From the NCBI GenBank assembly GCA_949298575.1, contig CASFXH010000018.1, positions 1 to 48,614 of the forward strand: a stretch of DNA of 48,614 bases, written 5' to 3'. Below, piece after piece: positions 36,820-44,981 of the stretch. A program made the translations under genes and the position numbers. The notes beneath the pieces are model-generated. The model had not been told where the DNA came from. It ran no database searches and saw nothing but the letters and a program-made list of their open reading frames with translations. This DNA comes from an uncultured Parabacteroides sp. Its GTDB lineage: Bacteria; Bacteroidota; Bacteroidia; Bacteroidales; Tannerellaceae. Each line of letters begins with the position of its first letter. Within the stretch, counting starts at the first letter, position 1.

Positions 36820-38469
36820 ATGATGGTAAAAAGTGCATTGCAAATCGCGAGAGCGGCTTATCAACCCAAGGTTCCTGCCGCTTTGAAAGGTCCGGTAAAG
36901 GCCGTGGATGGCGAAGCCACCCAGTCTGTAGCCAACCAAGAAGAGATCAAGAGCTTATTCCCGAACACGTATGGTATGCCCGTCATCACCTTCGAGCAAT
37001 CGAACGAGACGGTGGAATTTCCGGCCATGAACGTGGGCGTGATCCTCTCGGGTGGTCAAGCGCCTGGTGGACACAATGTCATCGCGGGTTTATTCGACGG
37101 AATCAAGGCGCACAACCCCGCTTCTCGCCTCTACGGTTTTATCCTGGGCCCCGGCGGCTTGGTCGACCACAAATACATGGAGCTGACCGCCGACATCATC
37201 GACGAGTATCGCAACACGGGTGGTTTCGACATGATCGGTTCCGGCCGTACGAAACTGGAGAAAAAAGAGCAATTCGATAAAGGTCTGGAGATCTTGAAGG
37301 AATTAGGGATCAAGGCTTTGGTGATCATTGGCGGTGACGACTCGAACACGAACGCTTGTGTCTTGGCCGAATATTACAAGGCGATTGGCGCCGGCGTGCA
37401 AGTGATCGGATGCCCGAAGACCATTGATGGCGACCTGAAGAACGAGCAAATCGAGACCTCGTTTGGTTTCGACACCGCTTGCAAGGTTTACTCTGAGGTC
37501 ATTGGCAATATCCAACGCGACTGCAATTCCGCCCAGAAGTACTGGCACTTCATCAAATTGATGGGACGTTCCGCTTCGCACATCGCTTTGGAATGCGCCC
37601 TGCAAACCCAACCGAACATCTGTATCGTCTCTGAAGAGGTCGAGGCGAAAGACATGTCCTTGGACGACATCGTCACTTACATCGCCAACATCGTGGCTAA
37701 GCGTGCCGCTGAGGGTCACAACTTTGGTACGGTATTGATCCCTGAGGGCTTGATCGAATTCGTTCCGGCCATGAAGCGCTTGATCGCCGAGTTGAACGAC
37801 TTCCTGGCGAAGAACGACGCGGAATTCAAGATGATCAAGAAGAGCGAGCAACGCGCTTACATCATCAGCAAACTGTCGAAAGAAAATTCCGACTTGTACG
37901 CGTCCCTGCCCGAAGGCGTCGCTCGTCAGCTCTCGTTGGATCGCGACCCGCACGGCAACGTACAGGTTTCATTGATCGAGACAGAGAAACTGTTGTCTGA
38001 AATGGTGGGCAAGAAATTGGCCGTTTGGAAAGAGGAAGGCAAATACAACGGTAAATTCGCGCCTCAACACCACTTCTTCGGCTATGAGGGCCGTTGCGCC
38101 GCTCCGTCGAACTACGACGCGGACTATTGCTACTCGCTGGGTTACACGGCATCCTGCCTGATCGCCGCGGGCAAGACGGGCTATATGTCGTCTGTACGCA
38201 ACACGACCGCTCCGGCCGACCAATGGATCGCGGGTGGTATCCCTGTCACGATGATGATGAACATGGAACGCCGTCATGGCGAGATGAAGCCGGTGATCCA
38301 GAAAGCCCTCGTCAAGTTGGACGGCGCGCCCTTCAAGGAATTCGCCGCGCATCGTGAGGAATGGGCGATGAACACTTGCTACGTCTACCCGGGCCCGATC
38401 CAATACTTCGGTCCGACGGAAGTATGCGATCAGCCGACCAAGACATTGCAGCTTGAGCAAAAGAAATAA
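36820..38469 (+). CDS. pfp: Diphosphate-fructose-6-phosphate 1-phosphotransferase
   Basis: 549 residues, the size of long-form PPi-dependent phosphofructokinases. '[19 protein letters not shown]' is the nucleotide/PPi loop, followed by '[18 protein letters not shown]' and '[24 protein letters not shown]' (the PKTIDxD sequence and aspartate base), '[23 protein letters not shown]' and '[20 protein letters not shown]'. It converts fructose-6-phosphate and fructose-1,6-bisphosphate using pyrophosphate. Codons are biased towards GGT and CGT-type choices, unlike neighbours, as expected for high expression. Own promoter and terminator, so a single-gene unit. Confidence 0.95.
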   Translation: MMVKSALQIARAAYQPKVPAALKGPVKAVDGEATQSVANQEEIKSLFPNTYGMPVITFEQSNETVEFPAMNVGVILSGGQAPGGHNVIAGLFDGIKAHNPASRLYGFILGPGGLVDHKYMELTADIIDEYRNTGGFDMIGSGRTKLEKKEQFDKGLEILKELGIKALVIIGGDDSNTNACVLAEYYKAIGAGVQVIGCPKTIDGDLKNEQIETSFGFDTACKVYSEVIGNIQRDCNSAQKYWHFIKLMGRSASHIALECALQTQPNICIVSEEVEAKDMSLDDIVTYIANIVAKRAAEGHNFGTVLIPEGLIEFVPAMKRLIAELNDFLAKNDAEFKMIKKSEQRAYIISKLSKENSDLYASLPEGVARQLSLDRDPHGNVQVSLIETEKLLSEMVGKKLAVWKEEGKYNGKFAPQHHFFGYEGRCAAPSNYDADYCYSLGYTASCLIAAGKTGYMSSVRNTTAPADQWIAGGIPVTMMMNMERRHGEMKPVIQKALVKLDGAPFKEFAAHREEWAMNTCYVYPGPIQYFGPTEVCDQPTKTLQLEQKK

Positions 38470-38497
38470 TAAGGTCTTCCATTTATTCATAAGTAAA

Positions 38498-38528
38498 GCG
38501 AGTGCCGGGATTCGGTACTCGCTTTTTT
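38498..38528 (+). terminator. Terminator after the PPi-phosphofructokinase gene
   Basis: GCGAGTGCCG (38498-38507), five-base loop, CGGTACTCGC (38513-38522) with one G-T wobble, and six T. Confidence 0.9.
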
Positions 38529-38583
38529 AATTCTCCCCCTCCCCTATCTTGAAATACGGGAAATGGGCTGGAGGGAAATGGGC

Positions 38584-39813
38584 TCAACCTCCTCTGGAAG
38601 GCCGGCAAGTCAACGCGAAATAAAGGATATAAAGAAACGCGACGAGGGGAACGATAAAGCCCATCGCCATCTCCCGCTCGCCGATATACCCCATCAACAT
38701 CGGGCTGAACGCGCCACCCGCTACGCCCATCACGATGTAAGAAGATCCTTTCTTCGTCCATTCGCCCAACCCTTCCAAACCTAAAGCGAAGATGGTCGGG
38801 AACATGATCGACATAAAGAAGAACGAGAGATAAAGCGCGTAAAGCGACACCGTGCCCATCGAAACGAACACCAGCGCCATACAGACCGCGCCCGCCAACG
38901 CGCATCCCATCAACAATCGGCTCGGCTGGAACCAACGCATCGCGGCGCTTCCCACCAACCGCCCAATCATAAAGAGCGCCATGCCCCCAAAGGCCAATAC
39001 GCGCGACGCCTGAAGATTCGAGATCGAGGGGTCCACCTCCGTCACGTAGTTAATGAAGAAGCTGAATATCCCCGTTTGGGCGGCGCAATAGCAAAACTGG
39101 GCGATCACCGCGCGCGTGAATTGCTTATGCCGCCACAGCGCGAGAGACAAATGCCCCGCGGGCACGTCGCGCTCCTCCTCCGGCTTGACTTCCGGCAATT
39201 TCACGAAAAAGAACAGGATCGCCACCAGCGACACGACCGCGCCCACGCAGATATAAGGTTTCGCCAAGGCCATCGAGTCGCCCTCGGGCGCCCCGAAGAT
39301 CAAGGCGCCTCCCAACAAGGGGCCGAGAATCCAACCCAATCCGTTGAATGATTGCGAAAGGTTCAAGCGGCTCGCCGCGGATTCCGGTGGGCCCAGGATC
39401 GTCGCGTAAGGATTCGCCGCGGTTTCCAAAATGCACAAGCCGCAAGCGATCACGAACAAGGCGACCAAGAAAGGCCCCGCCGAATGCAGAAACGCCGCGG
39501 GAATAAACGCGAAAGCCCCCAGCGCGAAAAGAGACAACCCCAAGATGATCCCCCGCCGGTAGCCAAAGCGCCGCATGAACGCGCCCGCCGGCAAAGCCAT
39601 CAAGAAATAAGCGATATAAGTCGAGAACTGCACCAAGCCACTCTCCGCTTTCGTCATGGTAAAGACGCCTTGGAAATGTTTGTTCAAGACATCGAGCAAC
39701 CCATGCGCCAGGCCCCACAACAAGAAAAGGCTCGTCACCAAAACAAAGGGCACCAAATAGGACTTGCCGCCGGACGCCTCGACCAACGACCGGGAAGCGC
39801 GTTTCGTCTTCAT
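38584..39813 (-). CDS. fucP: FucP-type sugar:proton symporter (MFS)
   Basis: 409 residues with 12 predicted helices. 'VTSLFLLWGLAHGLLDVLNKHFQ', 'AYFLMALPAGAFMRRFGYRRGI', 'CGLCILETAANPYATILGP' and 'LNLSQSFNGLGWILGPLLGG' match the L-fucose/proton symporter family. It imports a deoxyhexose or a related sugar through the inner membrane. It starts 1 bp after the mutarotase stop, a tight two-gene operon that supports fucose or rhamnose use, but no other catabolic genes are nearby. Confidence 0.9.
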   Translation of the reverse strand: MKTKRASRSLVEASGGKSYLVPFVLVTSLFLLWGLAHGLLDVLNKHFQGVFTMTKAESGLVQFSTYIAYFLMALPAGAFMRRFGYRRGIILGLSLFALGAFAFIPAAFLHSAGPFLVALFVIACGLCILETAANPYATILGPPESAASRLNLSQSFNGLGWILGPLLGGALIFGAPEGDSMALAKPYICVGAVVSLVAILFFFVKLPEVKPEEERDVPAGHLSLALWRHKQFTRAVIAQFCYCAAQTGIFSFFINYVTEVDPSISNLQASRVLAFGGMALFMIGRLVGSAAMRWFQPSRLLMGCALAGAVCMALVFVSMGTVSLYALYLSFFFMSIMFPTIFALGLEGLGEWTKKGSSYIVMGVAGGAFSPMLMGYIGEREMAMGFIVPLVAFLYILYFALTCRPSRGG

Positions 39814-39814
39814 C

Positions 39815-40171
39815 TCACTTCGTCTCCTTTATTTCGCTCAGTTGGAAGATCGGGGCCATCCGTTGCCATTTTTCCGAGGAGGTACTACCCGGCCGCGCCT
39901 TTTGGAAACGGGCCACGAAATCTTCCCATTCCGCTTGCCGCTCCATCGTGGCCAGCCGGCCGAACGCCGCGTCCCAATCAAAATCATCGTCGGCCTCGAC
40001 GAGCATGAAAAGGTGCGTGCCCTGACGATAAATCGCCATCTCCCGGATCCCCACCGCGCGGATCCCGGCGGGGATCTCCGGCCAAATATGCTCGGCGGAA
40101 TGCCAATATTCGTACTCCCGGATCAACGCCGGGTCGTCTTTCAATTCCAATGCCTGACAATAACGTTTCAT
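39815..40171 (-). CDS. L-rhamnose/L-fucose mutarotase-like protein
   Basis: 118 residues from the ATG at 40171, just downstream of its promoter box. RhaM-type dimeric alpha/beta barrel: 'YCQALELKDDPALIREYEYW', 'HSAEHIWPEIPAGIRAVGI', 'YRQGTHLFMLVEADDDFDW'. It interconverts sugar anomers so that imported sugar can enter metabolism. The permease follows directly. Which sugar it serves is uncertain. Confidence 0.85.
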   Translation of the reverse strand: MKRYCQALELKDDPALIREYEYWHSAEHIWPEIPAGIRAVGIREMAIYRQGTHLFMLVEADDDFDWDAAFGRLATMERQAEWEDFVARFQKARPGSTSSEKWQRMAPIFQLSEIKETK

Positions 40172-40196
40172 AAAATAGCTTTTGTTTTTTCCGGGG

Positions 40197-40204
40197 CAAA
40201 TGTA
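40197..40204 (-). promoter_or_regulatory. -7 box TACATTTG for the mutarotase-fucP operon
   Basis: Minus-strand TACATTTG, about 26 bp before the ATG at 40171; no clear -33 element. Its position argues for the short start. Confidence 0.5.
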
Positions 40205-40242
40205 CACAAAAATGGGCTTCTCCGCCGCTTGCCGAGTGCCTT

Positions 40243-40311
40243 TCTGTCAGCCGTCGGCAAAAATGTCGCCTGCCGGGAATCTGGCATAAGATTTGATTCC
40301 CACCTGACAGA
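40243..40311. promoter_or_regulatory. Inverted repeat between mutarotase and ferritin genes
   Basis: TCTGTCAG (40243-40250) and CTGACAGA (40304-40311) are exact inverted copies 53 bases apart in the divergent gap. They might be regulator half-sites for ferritin; function unproven. Confidence 0.25.
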
Positions 40312-40350
40312 TTTCATTTTGGATTCGACAATTATTTAAAACGTACAATT

Positions 40351-40836
40351 ATGGTATTAAGTCAGAAATTAGCGGAAGCTTTTAACGCGCAAGTGAACGC
40401 GGAAATGTGGTCGGCGAACCTTTATCTCTCGATGGCGGTCTATTTCAAGAAAGCCGGGCTGAACGGGTTCGCGCACTGGATGGAAAAACAAGCGAGCGAG
40501 GAAATGGAGCACGCGCAAGAGATGATCGATTACGCGATCGACCGTGGCGGCGATGTCATGATCGGACAAGTCAACGTCGTCCCGACCGCTTGGGGCAACG
40601 CGACGGAAGTTTTCGAGCATGTCTACAAGCATGAATGCCACGTCTCGGAGATGATTGACAACATGATGAACATCGCGGAGGAGGACAAGGACCACGCGTC
40701 GCGCGACTTCCTGTTCAAGTTCGTCCGCGAGCAAGTGGAGGAAGAGGCGAGCGCCAAGAAGATCGTCGAGGACATGAAAAACTACGGCGAGCACCACTTG
40801 GGCCTCATGGACCACAAACTGGGCCAACGCGAATAA
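40351..40836 (+). CDS. ftnA: Ferritin
   Basis: 161 residues, the usual length for bacterial non-haem ferritin. The four-helix bundle carries ferroxidase ligands as in FtnA: E18, E51, H54 ('EEMEHAQ') and a further glutamate in 'EQVEEEASAKKI'. No haem-binding methionine pattern of bacterioferritin is apparent. It stores iron as a 24-subunit shell in the cytoplasm. Ends at a strong terminator. Confidence 0.96.
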   Translation: MVLSQKLAEAFNAQVNAEMWSANLYLSMAVYFKKAGLNGFAHWMEKQASEEMEHAQEMIDYAIDRGGDVMIGQVNVVPTAWGNATEVFEHVYKHECHVSEMIDNMMNIAEEDKDHASRDFLFKFVREQVEEEASAKKIVEDMKNYGEHHLGLMDHKLGQRE

Positions 40837-40861
40837 GCGTCTCCCCTTGAGCGGAATACGT

Positions 40862-40912
40862 CGCGTCCCGCCGTTCTCCTTTTACGGGGAGAAGGCGGGA
40901 CGCGTCTTTTTT
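40862..40912 (+). terminator. Terminator after ferritin
   Basis: CGCGTCCCGCC (40862-40872) pairs with GGCGGGACGCG (40894-40904), with an inner TTCTCC/GGAGAA stem, followed by TC and six T. Confidence 0.92.
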
Positions 40913-40924
40913 CATCCGCCCGCT

Positions 40925-41398
40925 TCATTTCCAGATATAAAGCTCGCGGAAATTCGACGGACGGTGAAGCTTGCGATAGCGCTGCGGCGTCATCTTCTCG
41001 CGTTGCCGGAAACGGTTCGAGAGCATCTCGGAAAAACGCATGCCGCAACGACGGGCTACCTCGCGAATCGACAAGTCCGTGCAAGCCAGCCACTCTTTCG
41101 CCTGCCTCATGCGATAGGCCAAAACGAAATCCGCGATCGGCATCCCCGTCAACACACGCACGGCCCCTCGAAAATCGTTCACGTCGACTTCCAATTTTTG
41201 CGCGAAATCCCCCGTCTCCCAACAACCTGTCTCCAACAAAATCCGCCCCACCGCATCCATAAGCACGGAGCCCGTGTGCGGAAAACTTTTCTCGACCTTC
41301 TGGTAGGTCCACACGCCGTTCGCGTCGGCCACCTTCTTCGCGGTCAAAACGGAGACATAAACATCCTCTACTGTGATTAATTTGAAATATTTGCTCAT
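40925..41398 (-). CDS. AraC-type DNA-binding protein, short
   Basis: 157 residues. The N-terminal ~50 residues are a small extension ('YFKLITVEDVYVSVLTAKKV'), not a known ligand domain. The rest is an AraC HTH pair: 'DFRGAVRVLTGMPIADFVLAYRMRQAKEWL' and 'LSIREVARRCGMRFSEMLSN', ending 'MTPQRYRKLH'. One promoter box precedes it, and the 41-bp repeat array lies upstream, so the palindromes are candidate binding sites. Target genes unknown. Confidence 0.82.
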   Translation of the reverse strand: MSKYFKLITVEDVYVSVLTAKKVADANGVWTYQKVEKSFPHTGSVLMDAVGRILLETGCWETGDFAQKLEVDVNDFRGAVRVLTGMPIADFVLAYRMRQAKEWLACTDLSIREVARRCGMRFSEMLSNRFRQREKMTPQRYRKLHRPSNFRELYIWK

Positions 41399-41417
41399 AA
41401 CACGTTCCTTTTTCTCG

Positions 41418-41448
41418 CGAATTTAAGGTAAAAATAGGAATCCACAAG
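41418..41448 (-). promoter_or_regulatory. Promoter for the short AraC gene
   Basis: Minus strand: CTTG (41448 to 41445), 19 bases, TAAATTCG (41425 to 41418) then CG. It abuts the outermost degenerate repeat unit. Confidence 0.55.
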
Positions 41449-41450
41449 GT

Positions 41451-41713
41451 TATATCGAATATATGCGCGCGCGACGTTCGTTCTTGCATCTAAGATCGAA
41501 CACGCGCATGCGCGGCGTTCGTTCCGGTCTCCAAGATCGAACACGCGCATGCGCGGCGTTCGTTCCAGCGTCCAAGATCGAACACGCGCATGCGCGGCGT
41601 TCGTTCCGGTCTCCAAGATCGAACACGCGCATGCGCGGCGTTCGTTCCGTATTCAAGATCGAACATACGCACGCGCGGCGTTCGTTCCAAGTTGTAGGAA
41701 CGAACGCCGCGCG
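41451..41713. repeat. 41-bp palindromic tandem repeat array with an inverted cap
   Basis: Units start at 41451 (degenerate), 41492, 41533, 41574, 41615 and 41655: 41-bp steps with one of 40. Most units hold AAGATCGAACA, the perfect 12-bp palindrome CGCGCATGCGCG, then GCGTTCGTTCC. The last unit's CGCGCGGCGTTCGTTCC (41672-41688) is mirrored exactly at 41697-41713 around an 8-base loop, making a 17-bp hairpin 15 bases from the copA stop. No stop codon interrupts several frames, so open reading frames here are artefacts. Confidence 0.93.
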
Positions 41714-41728
41714 CAAAAAACATGAAGC

Positions 41729-41929
41729 TTAAACCAATTTATAGCCCGCCTCCTCGACGGCCGCGCGGAGCGCCTCGTCGCTGACGGCGCTATCGGCGAA
41801 CTCGACCGTCGCGACGGGCGGATCGAGGGTGACGGTCGCCGTCACGCCCGGCACTTGGTTCAACGCTTTCTCCACGTGCATGCGGCAATGGTTGCACATC
41901 ATGCCTTCTACCTTGAATTCCTTTTTCAT
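41729..41929 (-). other. Possible internal start giving a free CopZ-like chaperone
   Basis: The in-frame ATG at 41929 follows a purine-rich run (AAGAAGAAAAAGTC) and opens a 66-residue stand-alone metallochaperone-sized domain. Internal initiation would yield pump and chaperone from one gene; this is inference. Confidence 0.3.
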
Positions 41930-44179
41930 GACTTTTTCTTCTTTTTTCGTGTGATTACTGATATGAATTGTAGTGATTTTCTTGTTTCTCAGCCGCAAGC
42001 TGTTGCTGACCACGCTGACGCTGCTCATCGCCATCGCCGCCCCGGCGATCATCGGGTTCAAGAGGAAACCGCAGAGCGGATAGAGCGCGCCGGCGGCGAT
42101 GGGAACGCCTATCATGTTATAAATAAAGGCCCAAAAGAGATTTTGGCGGATCGTGCGGACAGTCAGGGCCGAGAGGCGGATGGCGTCGGGGATTTTCGTC
42201 AGGTCGGACGAGATGATGGTCATCTTCGCCACGTCCATCGCGATGTCGCTGCCTTGCCCCATCGCGACGCCCAAGTCGGCCCGAGCCAGGGCGGCGCTGT
42301 CGTTGATGCCGTCGCCCACCATCGCCACGCGGTGGCCTTCGCGCTGGAGACGGGCCACGAAATCGGCCTTCTCGCCCGGCAAGACGCCCGCTTGGTAACG
42401 ACGGATGCCCACTTGCGAGGCGATGGCGCGGGCGGTCGCCTCGTTGTCGCCCGTCAGGAGATAAGTCTCGATGCCCATTTGGCGCAAAGCCTCGATCGCG
42501 GCGGCCGACGAGGGCTTGACCTCATCCTTGATGGCCACGACCGCCTGGACGCGCTCGGCGTCGGCGAACCAGACGACGGTCTTCGCCTCGGCCGTCCAGC
42601 GCGTGGCCCACTCGTCGAGCATGGGGTCGATCGCGAGGCCTCGCTCCGTCATCAAAGCCCTATTGCCCACCCAATAAAGCGCGCCGTCCACCTCGCCCCG
42701 GACGCCCCGGCCCGTCAGGCTCTCGAAATGGGAGACCGCATGGGGCGTTTCCGACAGCTCGCGGGCGATGGCCTCGGCCAAGGGATGCTCCGAGAAGCGC
42801 TCCAGGGCGCCGAGGGCCGCGCGGAGTTGGGGCGTCTCATGCAGCCAGGCCCAATCCGTCACCCGGGGGCGTCCCTCGGTCACGGTGCCCGTCTTGTCGA
42901 GGACGACGGTGTCGATCCGTTTCGCGATCTCGAGGCTTTCGGCGTCTTTAATTAAAATGCCCAACTCGGCCCCTTTCCCGATGCCCACCATGATGGCCGT
43001 CGGCGTGGCCAAGCCCAACGCGCAGGGGCAAGCGATAATCAAGACCGTGACCATCGCCAGCAAGCCCCGGCTGAAGCCATCTTCCGGCCCCAGCCCCCAC
43101 CACAGGAGGAACGAGGCGAACGCGATGGCCATGATGGCCGGCACGAAGACCGCCGCGATCCGGTCGACCAGTTTCTGGACCGGCGCCTTGCTGCCTTGGG
43201 CGTCTTGCACCATGCGGATGATCCGCGCCAGCAAGGTTTCCGCCCCGACCTTCTCGGCCCGGAAGCGGAAAGCGCCCTTCTGGTTGATCGTCCCCGCGAA
43301 GACCGCGTCGCCCGGCCCCTTACGGACCGGCAAGGGCTCGCCGCTCAACATGCTCTCGTCGACATACGAGGCGCCTTCCGTCAGATGGCCATCCACCGCG
43401 ATCCGCTCGCCCGGCTTGACGACCACCACGTCGTCCACGCGCACCTGCTCGATGGGGATCACCCGGAGCCGTTCGCCCTCCTCGACGACCGTGACCGTCG
43501 TCGGGCGCAGGCCCATCAGTTTCTTGATGGCCGCCGAGGTGTTGCCCTTCGCCCGCTCCTCGAGCGTCCGCCCCAAAAGGATGAACGCCACGATCACGCT
43601 CGACGCCTCGAAATAGACATGCGGCTCGATGCCCCGCGACAACCAGTAGTCCGGGAAAAAGAGATTGAAAAGGCTGAAGAGATAGGCGATGCCGGTGCTG
43701 TTGGCCACGAGCGTATCCATGTTGGCGGTCTTATGCTTCAATTGTTTCCAAGCGTTGAGATAGAAATCGCGCCCCAGCCAGAAGACCACCGGCGTGGAGA
43801 GCGCCCACATGGCCACCTTCGCGTAAGGCCAGTCGGGGAAGCCCATGCTGAGGACCACGAGCGGCGCCGAGAGGAGGATCGCCCACGTCGTCCGCCGCTT
43901 CAGCCGGCGGAACCGATCGTCATGGGCCGCTTCCACCTTCGCCTCCAGGCCGCCTCCCTCCTCGACCATCAAGTCATAGCCCGCCTCTTGGATCGCCCGT
44001 TTGAGGGCTTCCGGCGAGCAGCGTTCAGGATCGTAGGTCACCCGGGCGGTCGCCGCCGCGTAATTCACGACAGCCTCCTCCACGCCGGGCTGCTTGTTCA
44101 ACGTCTTATCCACACGAGTGGCGCAAGCGGCGCAACTCATGCCCAATACGGGAAATGTTTTCTTTACGGATTGTGCCAT
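41729..44179 (-). CDS. copA: Copper-translocating P-type ATPase fused to a C-terminal CopZ-like domain
   Basis: 816 residues. The N-terminal heavy-metal domain has '[11 protein letters not shown]' (C16, C19). The ATPase shows '[12 protein letters not shown]', the copper site '[12 protein letters not shown]' (C384, C386), the phosphorylation site '[11 protein letters not shown]' (D428), '[11 protein letters not shown]' and '[10 protein letters not shown]'. After a linker rich in H, K and E, a second complete metal-binding domain begins at residue 751: '[20 protein letters not shown]' (C762, C765). Many Bacteroidales encode this as a separate small chaperone gene. No stop codon lies between the parts here. 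It exports copper from the cytoplasm, and an AraC regulator lies just upstream. Confidence 0.94.
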   Translation of the reverse strand: MAQSVKKTFPVLGMSCAACATRVDKTLNKQPGVEEAVVNYAAATARVTYDPERCSPEALKRAIQEAGYDLMVEEGGGLEAKVEAAHDDRFRRLKRRTTWAILLSAPLVVLSMGFPDWPYAKVAMWALSTPVVFWLGRDFYLNAWKQLKHKTANMDTLVANSTGIAYLFSLFNLFFPDYWLSRGIEPHVYFEASSVIVAFILLGRTLEERAKGNTSAAIKKLMGLRPTTVTVVEEGERLRVIPIEQVRVDDVVVVKPGERIAVDGHLTEGASYVDESMLSGEPLPVRKGPGDAVFAGTINQKGAFRFRAEKVGAETLLARIIRMVQDAQGSKAPVQKLVDRIAAVFVPAIMAIAFASFLLWWGLGPEDGFSRGLLAMVTVLIIACPCALGLATPTAIMVGIGKGAELGILIKDAESLEIAKRIDTVVLDKTGTVTEGRPRVTDWAWLHETPQLRAALGALERFSEHPLAEAIARELSETPHAVSHFESLTGRGVRGEVDGALYWVGNRALMTERGLAIDPMLDEWATRWTAEAKTVVWFADAERVQAVVAIKDEVKPSSAAAIEALRQMGIETYLLTGDNEATARAIASQVGIRRYQAGVLPGEKADFVARLQREGHRVAMVGDGINDSAALARADLGVAMGQGSDIAMDVAKMTIISSDLTKIPDAIRLSALTVRTIRQNLFWAFIYNMIGVPIAAGALYPLCGFLLNPMIAGAAMAMSSVSVVSNSLRLRNKKITTIHISNHTKKEEKVMKKEFKVEGMMCNHCRMHVEKALNQVPGVTATVTLDPPVATVEFADSAVSDEALRAAVEEAGYKLV

Positions 44180-44195
44180 AAGTTTTATTTTTCCG

Positions 44196-44203
44196 CGAAA
44201 ATA
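44196..44203 (-). promoter_or_regulatory. -7 box TATTTTCG for copA
   Basis: Minus-strand TATTTTCGCGG, 17 bp before the ATG at 44179. The 74-bp gap behind it separates copA from its putative regulator, so copA can be transcribed on its own. Confidence 0.45.
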
Positions 44204-44253
44204 CAGCCTTCCGCCCCATCCACTCTTATAGAATTATGGAAAGGATTTACAAT

Positions 44254-44826
44254 TTAAACTTGATCCAAGGGCTTGCGGCCTTTCCGGTTCAGGCGCCGGT
44301 ATTGGGTGGGGGTCACCCCCTCAACGCTCTTAAACTGGGCGCTGAGATGGGCGGCGCTCGAATAGTGGAGGCGGTCGGCGATCTCGTTCAACGACAGCTC
44401 ATCGTAACTCAACAGTTCTTTCACCCGCTCGATCCTTTGGGCGATGTAATATTTCTCGATGGTCGTACCCGTCTCTTCCGAGAAGGTCTTGCTCAAGGCG
44501 CTGTAATCCTGATGGAGGCGTTCGGTCAGGTAGTCGGAGAGGTTCGTGCGCAAATGGCAGTCGCGTTGGCGGACCAGGGCGATGATCAGGTTGCGTACCC
44601 GCTCGTTCTGCCGGACCCTCCGGTTGTCGATCAGCTCGAAGCCCAGAGGGGTCAAGGCGTCGCGGATCGCCCCCCGCCCCGCCTCGTCGAGCTCGTCCCG
44701 CAAGACCGCGCGCCCCAGCTCGACCACTTCCGGCACGAATCCCAAGCGGAGCAATTGATCGCGCACGACCATCACGCATCGTTCGCATACCATATTCTTT
44801 ATATATAATGTCGTCAGACCAGCCAT
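44254..44826 (-). CDS. AraC-family regulator with N-terminal heavy-metal-like domain
   Basis: 190 residues from the ATG at 44826; the longer start at 44865 adds a basic stretch immediately beside the likely promoter. Residues 1-70 resemble a metal-binding domain: 'LYIKNMVCERCVMVVRDQL' has the CxxC (C14, C17) at the position used by copper chaperones. Residues about 85-190 are AraC HTH: 'DYSALSKTFSEETGTTIEKYY' and 'LSLNEIADRLHYSSAAHLSAQF', ending 'GVTPTQYRRL'. Immediately upstream of copA on the same strand, it probably senses copper through the CxxC and controls the pump. That is inference from context. Confidence 0.85.
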   Translation of the reverse strand: MAGLTTLYIKNMVCERCVMVVRDQLLRLGFVPEVVELGRAVLRDELDEAGRGAIRDALTPLGFELIDNRRVRQNERVRNLIIALVRQRDCHLRTNLSDYLTERLHQDYSALSKTFSEETGTTIEKYYIAQRIERVKELLSYDELSLNEIADRLHYSSAAHLSAQFKSVEGVTPTQYRRLNRKGRKPLDQV

Positions 44827-44939
44827 TTTTTCTTTACGCTTACGCTCGTTGAGAAAGAAAAACATGCAAAACTATAAAAATCACCTTGAACAAAAGGTTT
44901 CTTTCACGGGAAAACGAGACCACGTTGGATTCTTTGTCG

Positions 44940-44947
44940 TATCTTCG
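44940..44947 (+). promoter_or_regulatory. -7 box TATCTTCG for the second TlpA gene
   Basis: TATCTTCGCGG, 34 bp before the ATG at 44982. It lies inside any longer reading frame starting at 44886, which rules that start out. The region 44866-44939 also holds a minus-strand TAGTTTTG (44874 to 44867), a weak candidate for the AraC gene. Confidence 0.55.
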
Positions 44948-44981
44948 CGGGAAAGTTAAACAAGAACACACTGGATATAAG

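Noticed and set aside
41451-41713. CRISPR array
   Set aside because: The whole 41-bp unit is repeated, so there are no unique spacers.
41395-41732. Several open frames on both strands across the 41-bp array, encoding repeats such as NERRACACSILD
   Set aside because: The unit lacks stop codons in several frames and 41 is not a multiple of three, so openness follows from the repeat itself. No start context or promoter fits.
44886-44981. Longer start for the second TlpA gene
   Set aside because: It would place the promoter box at 44940-44947 inside the coding region and hide the lipoprotein signal.
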